From assembly GCA_036343175.1 (NCBI GenBank), contig JAZASR010000009.1, positions 1 to 64,000 on the forward strand: a stretch of DNA of 64,000 nucleotides, written 5' to 3'. The DNA is from JAEEJA01 sp036343175. Lineage in GTDB: Bacteria; Bacillota; Clostridia; Lachnospirales; Lachnospiraceae. A program made the position numbers and the translations under genes. Shown piece by piece: positions 8,853 to 17,480 of the stretch; position 1 is the first letter of the stretch, and each line of letters starts with the position of its first letter. The notes beneath the pieces are model-generated. The model was not told the origin of the DNA. It saw only the letters and a program-made list of their open reading frames with translations, and did not search any database.

Positions 8853-9725
8853 TCACTCTACATGGTGAAGGTTCAAAAGCACCGTGAGTGTATCCTTCAT
8901 ATCCTCTCTCTCGACGATCCTGTCGACGAAGCCGTGATCCTCCTGGAACTCTGACCTTTGGAAACCTGCAGGAAGCTTTTGGTGAATAGTGCCTTCGATC
9001 ACTCTCTGACCTGCAAAACCGACTAAAGCCTTAGGCTCAGCAAGTATTATGTCTCCAAGCATTGCGAAGCTTGCTGTGACGCCGCCAGTCGTAGGGTCTG
9101 TAAGAACTGTAATATAGAGAAGTCCGGCATCATCGTGCCTGGCGACCGCTTCGGAGACCTTTGCCATCTGCATGAGCGATATGATGCCTTCCTGCATCCT
9201 GGCTCCGCCCGATGTCGTAAATACGATGATCGGAAGCTTCATGGCGGTTGCTTTCTCGAAGGCCCTTGTTATCTTCTCACCGACGACTGAGCCCATGGAC
9301 CCCATCATAAAATGAGAATCCATAACAGCAATAACTGCAGGGAAGCCCCCGACCTTGCAGAGTCCGGTAACAACACCTTCTTTTATACCTGACTTATCCT
9401 GTGCCTTTTTAATAATAGCATCATAGTCAGGATAATCCATAGGGTTGCCCGGCTCCATATCAGGATCAAATTCCTCGAAGGTGCCGGGATCTGCAGTGAT
9501 TGCAAGCCTTTCAGCAACCGTCATTCTGAAATGAGTACCGCAGTAAGGACAGATCCTGTATTCAGAAATATCCTTCTTATAAACTATGGTTCCGCACTTC
9601 TTACATTTGATCCAGTTATCGTCAGGAATACCGTTAGCATCAGTAGTTGGAGCTTTTTTTAACGCTTTATCCGGCATATTCTCAGGATCTACTGTAAAAT
9701 ATCTCTTTTTATTGAATAAGCCCAT
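8853..9725 (-). CDS. accD: Acetyl-CoA carboxylase carboxyltransferase subunit beta
   Basis: Beta half of the carboxyltransferase, 290 residues. The N-terminal zinc ribbon uses Cys41, Cys44, Cys59 and Cys62 (CKKC, CPYC). The carboxyltransferase fold follows, with FTTSGGARMQEG and DPTTGGVTASFAMLGD. It starts 30 bp after the fabZ stop and is clearly in the same operon. In most Firmicute clusters accC lies between fabZ and accD; here there is no room for it. Confidence 0.96.
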   Translation of the reverse strand: MGLFNKKRYFTVDPENMPDKALKKAPTTDANGIPDDNWIKCKKCGTIVYKKDISEYRICPYCGTHFRMTVAERLAITADPGTFEEFDPDMEPGNPMDYPDYDAIIKKAQDKSGIKEGVVTGLCKVGGFPAVIAVMDSHFMMGSMGSVVGEKITRAFEKATAMKLPIIVFTTSGGARMQEGIISLMQMAKVSEAVARHDDAGLLYITVLTDPTTGGVTASFAMLGDIILAEPKALVGFAGQRVIEGTIHQKLPAGFQRSEFQEDHGFVDRIVEREDMKDTLTVLLNLHHVE

Positions 9726-9755
9726 ATTACTCTTTACCTCTCTGTAGTAATTATC

Positions 9756-10190
9756 TCAGACTTTATCACCGATAATAAATATGAATTCCCCGCTCGCTGC
9801 CAGCTTGTCACCGACATAAGCCTTTCCTGTACCTACTCCGCAATTCATTTTGATCTTTCCAAGTGTTACTTCAAGTCTTAATGTATCTCCGGGAACGACC
9901 ATGTGCTTGAACTTGGCATTCTTAATACCGCCGAAGTAAGCAAGGTGACCCTTGAACTCATCCTTTGAAAGAATAGAGACCGCCCCTGCCTGAGCCATAG
10001 CCTCTATGATCAGCACACCGGGCATAACAGGCTGTCCGGGAAAATGTCCTGCAAAGAAAGGCTCGTTCATAGAAACATTCTTAACAGCTGTGCATGATTC
10101 ACCCGGCACCATATCGACCACCCTGTCAATCAATAAAAACGGGGGCCGGTGCGGTATTATTTCCATGATCTGCTTGATATCTAATTCCAT
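9756..10190 (-). CDS. fabZ: 3-hydroxyacyl-ACP dehydratase FabZ
   Basis: Removes water from 3-hydroxyacyl-ACP during elongation. The 144-residue hot-dog protein has the catalytic histidine in IPHRPPFLLIDRV and the glutamate in the helix GVLIIEAMAQ, preceded by AGHFPGQPVMP. The length is normal for the family. It lies 90 bp after fabF, where accB is usual in related operons; no biotin carrier reading frame fits that gap. Its ribosome site is AAAGGAG. Confidence 0.96.
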   Translation of the reverse strand: MELDIKQIMEIIPHRPPFLLIDRVVDMVPGESCTAVKNVSMNEPFFAGHFPGQPVMPGVLIIEAMAQAGAVSILSKDEFKGHLAYFGGIKNAKFKHMVVPGDTLRLEVTLGKIKMNCGVGTGKAYVGDKLAASGEFIFIIGDKV

Positions 10191-10280
10191 CTGAAACTCC
10201 TTTAAAATTAATGATTACCAACCTTTTCAAGAGTCTTAATCAAGAAGCGCTGCGTAAAGGTACTTCTGAATAAGCTGATG

Positions 10281-11522
10281 TCAATCAGTGTACTTTTTGA
10301 TGCAGATAACCGCGTTATGACCGCCGAATCCGAATGAATTGGAGATGGCGTAATTGATATCCGCCTTGCGGCCCTTGCCCGGTACGTAGTCAAGATCACA
10401 TTCCGGGTCCGGTGTGGTAAGGTTTATAGTAGGCGGTATGAAGCCTTCTCTGATGGCAAGTGTTGAAAAAATGGCTTCAACTGCTCCTGCGGCGCCAAGC
10501 ATATGGCCCGTCTCAGACTTTGTAGAGCTTACAGGGATATTCTTCGCATAATCACCAAATACTGTCTTAATAGCTCTTGTCTCACCGGCATCATTTGCAT
10601 GAGTACCTGTTCCATGAGCATTGATATATCCTACTTCTTCCGGCCTGATGCCTGCTTCATCAATGGCATTCTGCATAGCACGGGCAGCAGCTGAGCCATC
10701 CTCCAGAGGGGCTGTCATGTGATGAGCATCATCGGTCTCTCCATAACCTGCTATCTCGCCGTAGATCTTAGCGCCGCGTTTACGGGCATGTTCAAGCTCC
10801 TCGAGAACCATAACACCTGCGCCATCACTCATTACAAAACCGCTCCTGTTTTTATCAAAAGGTCTGCAGGCCTCATCAGGGTCTTCTGATAGTGAAAGAG
10901 CTGTAAGGTTCTGGAAACCCGCAAGGGCGGACTCACAGATAGAGCCTTCGCAGCCGCCGGCAAGCATTACGTCTGAATATCCGAACTTTATATCTCTGTA
11001 TGCATCGCCGATACTGTGTGTTCCGGAAGCACATGCTGAAACTATATCCTTATTGGTTCCTCTGAAGCCGTACCTCATGGCAATATCGGCAGATGCCATA
11101 TTTGCGATTATCATAGGTATAAAGAATGGTGACACCCTTCTTGGTCCCTTTTCATAGAGTTTGCCGATCTCGCTCTCTATAGTTGTGAATCCGCCGATAC
11201 CGGAGCTTACTATGACACCGACTCTGTATGGATCTTCATCCTCTGCCTTAATGCCGGAATCTTCAACAGCCTGGGCAGCTGCTGCGACTGCAAGCATAGA
11301 GAAAAGGTCTGACCTCTTTATCTCCTTAAAATCCATGTATAGTGAAGGATCAAAGTTCTTAACCTCACCAACGACCTTGACCTTAAGCCTGCCTGCATCG
11401 AATTTTGTGATAGGTCCGAGTCCGTTGATACCGTTCTTTACGTTATTCCAGGACTCTTCCACTGTATTTCCTGTCGGATTTACTGTACCAAGGCCTGTTA
11501 TGACTACTCTTCTTGTTTCCAT
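10281..11522 (-). CDS. fabF: Beta-ketoacyl-ACP synthase II
   Basis: Elongating condensing enzyme of type II fatty acid synthesis, 413 residues. The Cys-His-His triad is visible: Cys in VSACASGTHS near residue 163, His in NAHGTGTHAND and His in SETGHMLGAAG. The C-terminal NSFGFGGHNA glycine loop is also present. It follows fabG after about 130 bp. That gap shows no obvious terminator. Confidence 0.97.
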   Translation of the reverse strand: METRRVVITGLGTVNPTGNTVEESWNNVKNGINGLGPITKFDAGRLKVKVVGEVKNFDPSLYMDFKEIKRSDLFSMLAVAAAAQAVEDSGIKAEDEDPYRVGVIVSSGIGGFTTIESEIGKLYEKGPRRVSPFFIPMIIANMASADIAMRYGFRGTNKDIVSACASGTHSIGDAYRDIKFGYSDVMLAGGCEGSICESALAGFQNLTALSLSEDPDEACRPFDKNRSGFVMSDGAGVMVLEELEHARKRGAKIYGEIAGYGETDDAHHMTAPLEDGSAAARAMQNAIDEAGIRPEEVGYINAHGTGTHANDAGETRAIKTVFGDYAKNIPVSSTKSETGHMLGAAGAVEAIFSTLAIREGFIPPTINLTTPDPECDLDYVPGKGRKADINYAISNSFGFGGHNAVICIKKYTD

Positions 11523-11653
11523 CGGGGTTTCCTCTCTTTTTTTATTCTATCATTTGAACAGAAATATCTGCTTTGCAGACATCACTTAATATTTCAAAAG
11601 CGCTGATATTTAAGTATGAATACAAAGGAAATTTACTGTTATTATTGTATTAT

Positions 11654-12379
11654 TCAAACCATGCCGCCGTCTACGCAGAGGACCTGACCTGTGATATAAG
11701 GATTTTCCGCAAAGAAAAGAGCTGCAGAGGCAACTTCCTCAGGCTTACCTGCTCTCTTAAGCGGAATATCGGCAAGGATAACATTCTTCTGATCATCTGT
11801 CAGAACACCTGTCATATCTGTTTCTATGAAGCCCGGAGCGATAGCATTGACCGTAATGCCACGGCTGGCAAGCTCTTTTGCAGCTGACTTTGTGAGACCT
11901 ATGACACCGGCCTTGCTTGCTGCATAGTTCGTCTGACCGGCATTTCCGACTATGCCTACCACAGATGAAACATTGATGATGGCGCCTGACTTTGCCTTTA
12001 GCATGAACTTTGAAGCATGCTTGACCATATTAAATGTACCCTTAAGGTTTGTGGCAATGACCAAATCAAAGTCCTCCTCCTTAAGGCCCAGAAGTATGTT
12101 GTCACGTGTTATGCCGGCATTATTTATAAGAACGTCTATCTTTCCATATGCATCCATGCAGGCCTTTACCAGGTCTTTGGCATAATTAAAATCGCTTACG
12201 TCACCGACTGACGTCTGACAGTCAACTCCCACAGCCTTTATCTGTTCAACAAGTTCAGCCGGCTCAGTGCTGTGATAATTGATGAATATGTCATAGCCTG
12301 CTTCTGCGAACCTGAGTGCGACAGCGCGTCCAATACCTTTGGCTGCACCGGTTACCAGTACTGATTTTCTTTCTGACAT
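11654..12379 (-). CDS. fabG: 3-oxoacyl-ACP reductase FabG
   Basis: NADPH-dependent short-chain dehydrogenase that reduces 3-ketoacyl-ACP. It has 241 residues: the Rossmann motif TGAAKGIGRAVA near the N-terminus, the NNAG strand, catalytic Ser in NVSSVVG and the Tyr/Lys pair in NYAASKAG. The C-terminal GGM is typical. It lies between fabD and fabF, the standard order. Confidence 0.96.
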   Translation of the reverse strand: MSERKSVLVTGAAKGIGRAVALRFAEAGYDIFINYHSTEPAELVEQIKAVGVDCQTSVGDVSDFNYAKDLVKACMDAYGKIDVLINNAGITRDNILLGLKEEDFDLVIATNLKGTFNMVKHASKFMLKAKSGAIINVSSVVGIVGNAGQTNYAASKAGVIGLTKSAAKELASRGITVNAIAPGFIETDMTGVLTDDQKNVILADIPLKRAGKPEEVASAALFFAENPYITGQVLCVDGGMV

Positions 12380-12499
12380 TTAAGTTTCTCCGTTCTATTC
12401 TGAGTTTCTATCAGGACCATGTATCAAAAAATTTTTGAAGACCCGACAAACATAAATCAGCAATGTCTGAATCAATTATGATTCTGAAGCAATATTGGA

Positions 12500-13441
12500 T
12501 CACACTCTGCTCTGGATCTTCTCCATAGTCTTATCAAGAGAATCCATATTTTCTACATTTGCAATGAGCACGTCCTTCAGGGTCCTCTTTGCAAATCCGT
12601 TGAGTGCCTTACCTGGTCCCAGCTCGATAAATGCATCTGCGCCCTGAGCCCTCATATTGCGAAGTATGTCATCCCAGCGGACCGGACTTATTACCTGCTT
12701 TGTAAGGATGTCAACTATATCTGCCTTATCGCTGATCACTTCAGCTGTAAGATTGGTATATACCGGGATCTTCATATCATGGACTGCAATCTTCTCAAGC
12801 TCTGTATGGAGCTTATCAGAGGCAGGCTGAAGAAGCTTTGTATGGAATGGCCCGCTGACCTTGAGCTTTACTGCAAGCTTAGCGCCCTTTTCCTTTGCGA
12901 GTGCTGCCGCTGCATCGGCCGCAGGAGTCTCGCCTGCTATTGCGATCTGTCCGGGGCAGTTATAGTTAGCCGGAACCACATAACCTGTACCTGCATCACG
13001 CACTTCCCTGCATACTTCCTCAACGGTCTCTGTATCGAGTCCGATGATCGCATACATGGCACCCTTACCGGCCGGAACAGCCTCTGCCATGAATTTCCCT
13101 CTCTTCTGGACGAGCTTTACAGCCTCTTCGAAGTCAAAGGCGCCGCCTGCTGTAAGCGCTGAATATTCGCCAAGACTTAAGCCTGCAGCCATATCAGCAT
13201 TGACTCCCTGATCCTTTATGGCAGCCATAGCAGCCATACTCATGGTAAGGATCGCAGGCTGAGCAAATTCAGTATCCTTAAGCTTCTCTTCGTCATTAAA
13301 ACAGATTTCTCTGATAGAATATCCTAGTGCTTCATCGGCCCTGTCAAATATTTCCCTGGCATCCCTGCAGTTTTCATACAGATCCCTGCCCATGCCGGCG
13401 TACTGAGCGCCCTGGCCGCTGAACATAAATACTATTTTCAT
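12500..13441 (-). CDS. fabD: Malonyl-CoA:ACP transacylase
   Basis: Loads malonyl groups onto acyl carrier protein. It has 313 residues, with FSGQGAQYAGMG at the N-terminus, nucleophile Ser in AGLSLGEYSAL and catalytic His in SGPFHTKLL. It is separated from acpP by 176 bp holding a strong terminator, so its expression probably relies on read-through or on its own promoter. Confidence 0.96.
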   Translation of the reverse strand: MKIVFMFSGQGAQYAGMGRDLYENCRDAREIFDRADEALGYSIREICFNDEEKLKDTEFAQPAILTMSMAAMAAIKDQGVNADMAAGLSLGEYSALTAGGAFDFEEAVKLVQKRGKFMAEAVPAGKGAMYAIIGLDTETVEEVCREVRDAGTGYVVPANYNCPGQIAIAGETPAADAAAALAKEKGAKLAVKLKVSGPFHTKLLQPASDKLHTELEKIAVHDMKIPVYTNLTAEVISDKADIVDILTKQVISPVRWDDILRNMRAQGADAFIELGPGKALNGFAKRTLKDVLIANVENMDSLDKTMEKIQSRV

Positions 13442-13513
13442 TTATCCTGATCTCCCATTATGTTTCCATAAATTTATAGATAACGCTTAAATGTCTCTGC
13501 GAAAGCATCTCAT

Positions 13514-13594
13514 AAAAAAATCGGCCGGGCTTCATTCTCAAAGCTTTATCTAAATGGTGCTTAAATAAAGATGCTTTGAGCTTAAAGTCCGACC
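13514..13594 (-). terminator. Large rho-independent terminator after acpP
   Basis: On the minus strand an outer stem GGTCGG/CCGGCC (one G-U pair) with CTT/AAG encloses an inner 8-bp stem CTCAAAGC/GCTTTGAG, and seven T follow directly. It lies 24 bp past the acpP stop and before fabD. It would make acpP mRNA much more abundant than the downstream genes. Confidence 0.8.
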
Positions 13595-13617
13595 CTTAAC
13601 CCTTTAAGTCTTATTAA

Positions 13618-13845
13618 TTATTTCTTCTGACTCTCAACAAAATCAACAGCATCCTTAACAGTAACGATAGTGTTAGGATCGTCGATGCTTACTTCGAACT
13701 CGTCCTCGATATCGTTGATGATCTGGAAAAGATCAAGTGAATCGGCATCAAGATCTTCCTTGACATTAGTCTCAAGGGTGATCTCGTTCTTTGCCTTGCC
13801 TGTCTGCTCAGAGATGATCTCCTGAATCTTCTCGAATGTATCCAT
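13618..13845 (-). CDS. acpP: Acyl carrier protein
   Basis: 75-residue acidic helical carrier. The phosphopantetheine attachment is Ser36 in LDADSLDLFQ, and the length is typical. It lies downstream of fabH after 241 bp that hold a separate promoter. It is followed by a strong terminator, so a short abundant acpP transcript is expected. Its ribosome site AGGAGG is strong. Confidence 0.97.
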   Translation of the reverse strand: MDTFEKIQEIISEQTGKAKNEITLETNVKEDLDADSLDLFQIINDIEDEFEVSIDDPNTIVTVKDAVDFVESQKK

Positions 13846-13875
13846 TTTGCTTCCTCCTAAATAAAATAAAGTATA

Positions 13876-13890
13876 GGCTTTTTATAAGCC
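13876..13890 (-). other. Small inverted repeat in the acpP leader
   Basis: GGCTT-TTTAT-AAGCC, a 5-bp stem about 30 bp upstream of the acpP start. It would form a weak hairpin in the leader. There is no U-run, so it is not a terminator. Confidence 0.35.
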
Positions 13891-13918
13891 ATTCTAAATG
13901 TGAAAGGAATTATCCCAT

Positions 13919-13966
13919 CACTATTTACTGCGTTAATAGTGTATACCATTTTATCTTTTATGTAAA
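13919..13966 (-). promoter_or_regulatory. acpP promoter with an inverted repeat at the start point
   Basis: Minus-strand -35 TTTACA (13961-13966), 17-bp spacer, -10 TACACT (13938-13943). A perfect 7-bp inverted repeat CACTATT...AATAGTG (13919-13941) overlaps the -10 and the expected start of transcription. It is a candidate repressor site. The binding protein is unknown. Confidence 0.55.
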
Positions 13967-14086
13967 CAACATAAAGATCTAATAAAGCTTAAACACTCAT
14001 AAGACATGGCAGCTTCCTGCATGTAAGACCTTCAGAGTCAGCGGCATATTTTATATCAGGTATAAAAATATATTGCATAAAATATA

Positions 14087-15076
14087 TCACAGCTCGATCA
14101 GCATGGTCCCCCATGTGAGTCCGCCGCCGAAGCCCGCACAGATAAGCTTCATGCCCGGCTTTAAAAGTCCCCTGCTGTCCATTTCATTCAGGGCGATAGG
14201 GATACTGGCAGATGATGTATTTGCAAACCTGTCGATATTAAGATAGAACTTGTCAAGGCTTGTTCCAAGCTTTCTTGCCACGACATCAAGTATCTTTGCA
14301 TTTGCCTGATGAGGAACTATATAATCGATATCATCTATCGTGAGATCATTCCTTGTAAGGATGTTCGTAATGCTTGAACGGAGCTTCTTTGTAGCAAAGC
14401 TGAATACAGAAAGTCCGTCCATCTTTATAAAGACATCTTCAGGCGTGATCTCTCTTTCATTATTAAATGCATTGTGCGCCGGTGTAAAGCCATTGGTAAG
14501 TACTTCCCACTTCTTCCCTATAGAACCGAGCTCCTCGTCGATAATACCATGTGAACCGGTCTTATCGGCCTTAAGAAGGACTCCGCCGGCTCCATCCCCA
14601 AAAAGTATGCAGGACTTTTTGTCGTTCCAGTCAGCCCCCTTGGTCAGTGCCTCTGCTCCTATTACAAGGACGTTATCACAGGCCCCTGACTTTATGAACT
14701 TGTCAGCTGCGGAAAGTGCGTATACGAAGCCTGAACAGGCCGCTCTTACGTCAAATGCGAAAGCTGTGTCCGCACCTATATTCTTCTGTACCATGCAGGC
14801 AACACTGGGTGTCTCATAGTCGGGTGTGATAGATGAGACAACTATCATCTGAACATCCTCAGGAGAAATGCCGGCATTATCAAGGATCTCCTTCGCAGCC
14901 ATAGTTGCAAGATCAGATGTATTCATACCGTCAAGAACTACACGTCTCTCCTTTATTCCGGTCCTCTTCTGGACCCACTGGTCATCAACGCCTTCCACTA
15001 TCTTCGCCAGTTCCTCATTGGAGACTGTTCTTTCAGGAAGGCCTGAACCTGTAGCAGCAATATAAGATGTAATCAT
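14087..15076 (-). CDS. fabH: Beta-ketoacyl-ACP synthase III
   Basis: Starts fatty acid chains by condensing acetyl-CoA or branched acyl-CoA with malonyl-ACP. It has 329 residues. The triad is visible: Cys near residue 112 in VRAACSGFVYALS, His in YIVPHQANAKI and Asn in DRFANTSSASIP. The C-terminal FGGGLTWG loop is typical. It is the first gene of the fab cluster, with its own promoter about 110 bp upstream. Unlike B. subtilis, no plsX or fapR lies upstream; the neighbour is a divergent acyl ligase. Confidence 0.97.
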   Translation of the reverse strand: MITSYIAATGSGLPERTVSNEELAKIVEGVDDQWVQKRTGIKERRVVLDGMNTSDLATMAAKEILDNAGISPEDVQMIVVSSITPDYETPSVACMVQKNIGADTAFAFDVRAACSGFVYALSAADKFIKSGACDNVLVIGAEALTKGADWNDKKSCILFGDGAGGVLLKADKTGSHGIIDEELGSIGKKWEVLTNGFTPAHNAFNNEREITPEDVFIKMDGLSVFSFATKKLRSSITNILTRNDLTIDDIDYIVPHQANAKILDVVARKLGTSLDKFYLNIDRFANTSSASIPIALNEMDSRGLLKPGMKLICAGFGGGLTWGTMLIEL

Positions 15077-15188
15077 GATTAGATCTCCTAATATACGGAC
15101 ATGCAGTATTCTGGAAATATTTAATTAATGATCATCCGCATGATCCGCAGATAATTATTAAAAAGCCCAGCAATTAAACAGCATGTAA

Positions 15189-15217
15189 AGTATATGTTAT
15201 AGATAATGTTATTGCAA
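15189..15217 (-). promoter_or_regulatory. fabH promoter
   Basis: Minus-strand -35 TTGCAA (15212-15217), 17-bp spacer, -10 TATACT (15189-15194), giving a leader of about 105 nt before fabH. It diverges from the ligase promoter at 15340 with about 120 bp between the two -35 boxes. Confidence 0.6.
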
Positions 15218-15339
15218 GAGTGCAGAATATCATTTAATAAAGATTTAATAATTTAGTATTCGATTCTTTATCATAAGGAGCTGTTAGCGATCACAAATGG
15301 TTTTGATTACCATATTATGAGTTCTTCGTTACTTTGTTA

Positions 15340-15368
15340 TTGACATTTGGATAGTTCAAATCTATAAT
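15340..15368 (+). promoter_or_regulatory. Consensus promoter of the acyl ligase with operator-like spacer
   Basis: TTGACA (15340-15345), exactly 17 bp, TATAAT (15363-15368): a perfect sigma-A consensus. The spacer is filled by a near-perfect inverted repeat, ATTTGGA-TAG-TTCAAAT (15345-15361, one mismatch). A consensus promoter this strong with a palindrome in its spacer suggests repression. The half-site TTTGAA/TTTGGA loosely recalls FabT-type fatty acid operators. That comparison is inference. Confidence 0.75.
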
Positions 15369-15430
15369 TTAGGCCGTTGTCTGATATCATCACACACTCT
15401 GTTAAATACTTTATACCAAGGAGGCTTATT

Positions 15431-17089
15431 ATGAGCAGGACCTACGATGACACAATGTTTAAGGATACTTTTGAGCATGAGTATACATGGCTCAATGGTT
15501 TCATGAGAAATGTAAGACGTTTCCATGACCGTCCGGCAGTTATCGACCCTAAAAGGGGTATAAATCTTACATATAAAGAACTTAACCGGGATGCAAACAG
15601 GCTGGCCCATGCCTTAAGAGATGATGGACTGGGCAAGGACGACATAGTAATGACAGCTCTCAGAAATTCACCTGAGTTCGCCGTCTCTTACGTAGGTCCA
15701 AGAAAAATAGGGTCTATACTCCTAGCTGCCAACTATAACCTGGCGTCTGGTGAGATGGCGAAGCTCATCGACTTCAATAAGCCAAAGGTATTTATATATT
15801 CAGCCAATGTCGCAGATATGGCCAAAGAAGCCATAGATCTGTGTCATTACAAGCCAATAAGAGTTGTCCTTGCGGATAACATCGAAGGAAAGCCTGTACC
15901 GGAAGGCCATATCAGCTATGAGGAGTACACAGGAGAACAGGATGAGACTGATCCTGAAATGGACTTCAGACCCCATATATATGATGAAGTAGTACGTCTT
16001 TGTACCAGCGGCACCACAGCACTGCCAAAGAGCGTCCCTATCAGTGACATCAATGAGGTGCTTTCCGCGCATGATGTCATCATGCAGTTCTCTCTCGTTC
16101 CAAGAGACGCGACCCTCAATACTACGCCATGGTTCCACAGAGGCGGCGTCCACATCGGCGGCTGCTGTCCTACATTCTACGTAGGCGGCACCTGCGTTAT
16201 CATGCGGGACTTTAATGCAAAGGCCGCTCTGAAGTGGGTAAAAGAGTACGGAGTCACGCACATAATCGGAGCTCCGGCAAGTCTGGAGATGCTCTACAGG
16301 ACCAAAATACAGAGTAAGATCGATACAAGCGGCATCAAGGCTATCATCACCATGGGAGCTCCTCTCGATAAGGCTGCCTGCATCAGGTACCAGGAATACC
16401 TCACTCCGAATATTTTCAATGGATATGGAACAACTGAGATGTTCGTAAATTCTTATCTGAGACCATATGACCTTCCGGATGGAGCCGGTTCAGTTGGAAA
16501 TTCCGCTATTGACGATGAAGTAAGAGTCGTAAAAATATATGACGGCAAAAAGGCCGAGCCGGATGAGCTCGTACCATGCGACTCAAAGACAGAAGGTGAA
16601 GTCATCACATTCGCTCCTCAGAAGACCACATATTCTTATTACAATAATGATGAGATGACAAAGGAAAAGTTCTACAAAGGCTGGATGTACACCGGAGATA
16701 CTGCCGTCTGGGATGAAAACTGGAAGGTTACCATAATGGGAAGAAAAGACGATATGGTCGTCGTTTCCGGCGAGAATATCTACCCTCAGCAGATAGAAGA
16801 AGCTATACTCGAGGATAAACGTGTCAAAGACTGCATTGTCACTTCACTTCCTGATAAGATCAGAGGCCATGTGATCGCCGCCTATGTAGTACCGGAAGAC
16901 AGATCTCTCACAGTGCAGGATGTCTTCGAATTCTGCGGCAAGAGCAAGGATATTTCCAAATATAAGATGCCACGCTATGTCGGGATAATCGATGAAATAC
17001 CAAGGACAGCTACCGGCAAAAAAATGCACAACGTCATGAAAAAAAGAGCGCCTGAGGACCTTAAGTCTAATATACTCCGAAGGAGCTGA
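15431..17089 (+). CDS. Acyl-CoA synthetase (class I adenylate-forming enzyme)
   Basis: 552 residues from the ATG at 15431, which has AAGGAGG seven bases upstream. An in-frame ATG 54 bp earlier lacks a site and sits close to the -10. Adenylation motifs are in order: LCTSGTTALPKSV (P-loop), NGYGTTEMF, YTGDTAVWDE, GRKDDMVVVSGENIYPQQIE, and the catalytic lysine in TATGKKMH. It most likely activates a fatty or aromatic carboxylic acid as acyl-AMP, then acyl-CoA or acyl-ACP. Its divergent pairing with fabH suggests use of exogenous fatty acids. Substrate is inferred, not shown. Confidence 0.88.
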   Translation: MSRTYDDTMFKDTFEHEYTWLNGFMRNVRRFHDRPAVIDPKRGINLTYKELNRDANRLAHALRDDGLGKDDIVMTALRNSPEFAVSYVGPRKIGSILLAANYNLASGEMAKLIDFNKPKVFIYSANVADMAKEAIDLCHYKPIRVVLADNIEGKPVPEGHISYEEYTGEQDETDPEMDFRPHIYDEVVRLCTSGTTALPKSVPISDINEVLSAHDVIMQFSLVPRDATLNTTPWFHRGGVHIGGCCPTFYVGGTCVIMRDFNAKAALKWVKEYGVTHIIGAPASLEMLYRTKIQSKIDTSGIKAIITMGAPLDKAACIRYQEYLTPNIFNGYGTTEMFVNSYLRPYDLPDGAGSVGNSAIDDEVRVVKIYDGKKAEPDELVPCDSKTEGEVITFAPQKTTYSYYNNDEMTKEKFYKGWMYTGDTAVWDENWKVTIMGRKDDMVVVSGENIYPQQIEEAILEDKRVKDCIVTSLPDKIRGHVIAAYVVPEDRSLTVQDVFEFCGKSKDISKYKMPRYVGIIDEIPRTATGKKMHNVMKKRAPEDLKSNILRRS

Positions 17090-17104
17090 TTCTGAAAACA
17101 TGAC

Positions 17105-17147
17105 CGATATTTGCCGCACACAAGCGGTAAATATCGATTGTTTTTTT
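17105..17147 (+). terminator. Terminator of the acyl ligase gene
   Basis: A 13-bp stem CGATATTTGCCGC / GCGGTAAATATCG (one G-T pair) with loop ACACAA, followed by ATTG and seven T. It begins 15 bp after the ligase stop. Confidence 0.9.
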
Positions 17148-17153
17148 GGAATC

Positions 17154-17480
17154 TTATCTAAAGATATCATCTCCCCATTTATCGGAAGCACCTTTCCATA
17201 ACTTTTTTATCAAAACAATATTCTCATTATATATTTTTTTCATTTCCTGATCCCCATCGACCAACTTCATATTTTTATCCAAATACATACTATAGATATG
17301 ATTTTTTACATTTATTTGAAGACCATATTCATAGTTCTTTCCTAAAAAGCCGGGCCAGATTATTAAACCTGATCCATTATTATCGGTCAGGCCTAAGTTT
17401 CCTTCAAAAGAAAGATAGTCCGGAAATTTAATATTGTATGAAAGGTTGTTTACTTCATCGTGATATGCATAAATGTTGGC
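17154..17480 (-). pseudogene. 3' fragment of an unrecognised gene fused out of frame to an ABC remnant
   Basis: The minus-strand frame from 17480 is open for 108 codons to a TAA at 17154-17156. It encodes about 108 residues (ANIYAYHDEVNNLSYN... to KLWKGASDKWGDDIFR) with no start codon, and a TGA lies immediately before it. The sequence is protein-like, with Trp, Gly and Tyr-rich strands and a Lys-rich end, and looks like the tail of a cytoplasmic or lipoprotein gene. It abuts the truncated ABC ATPase just after that ATPase's Walker B motif, so a deletion probably joined two genes. The original family was not recognised. Confidence 0.6.

Noticed and set aside
15377..15430. Upstream ATG extending the acyl ligase by 18 residues
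   Set aside because: No ribosome site, starts within about 10 bp of the -10, and the ATG at 15431 has an ideal AAGGAGG.
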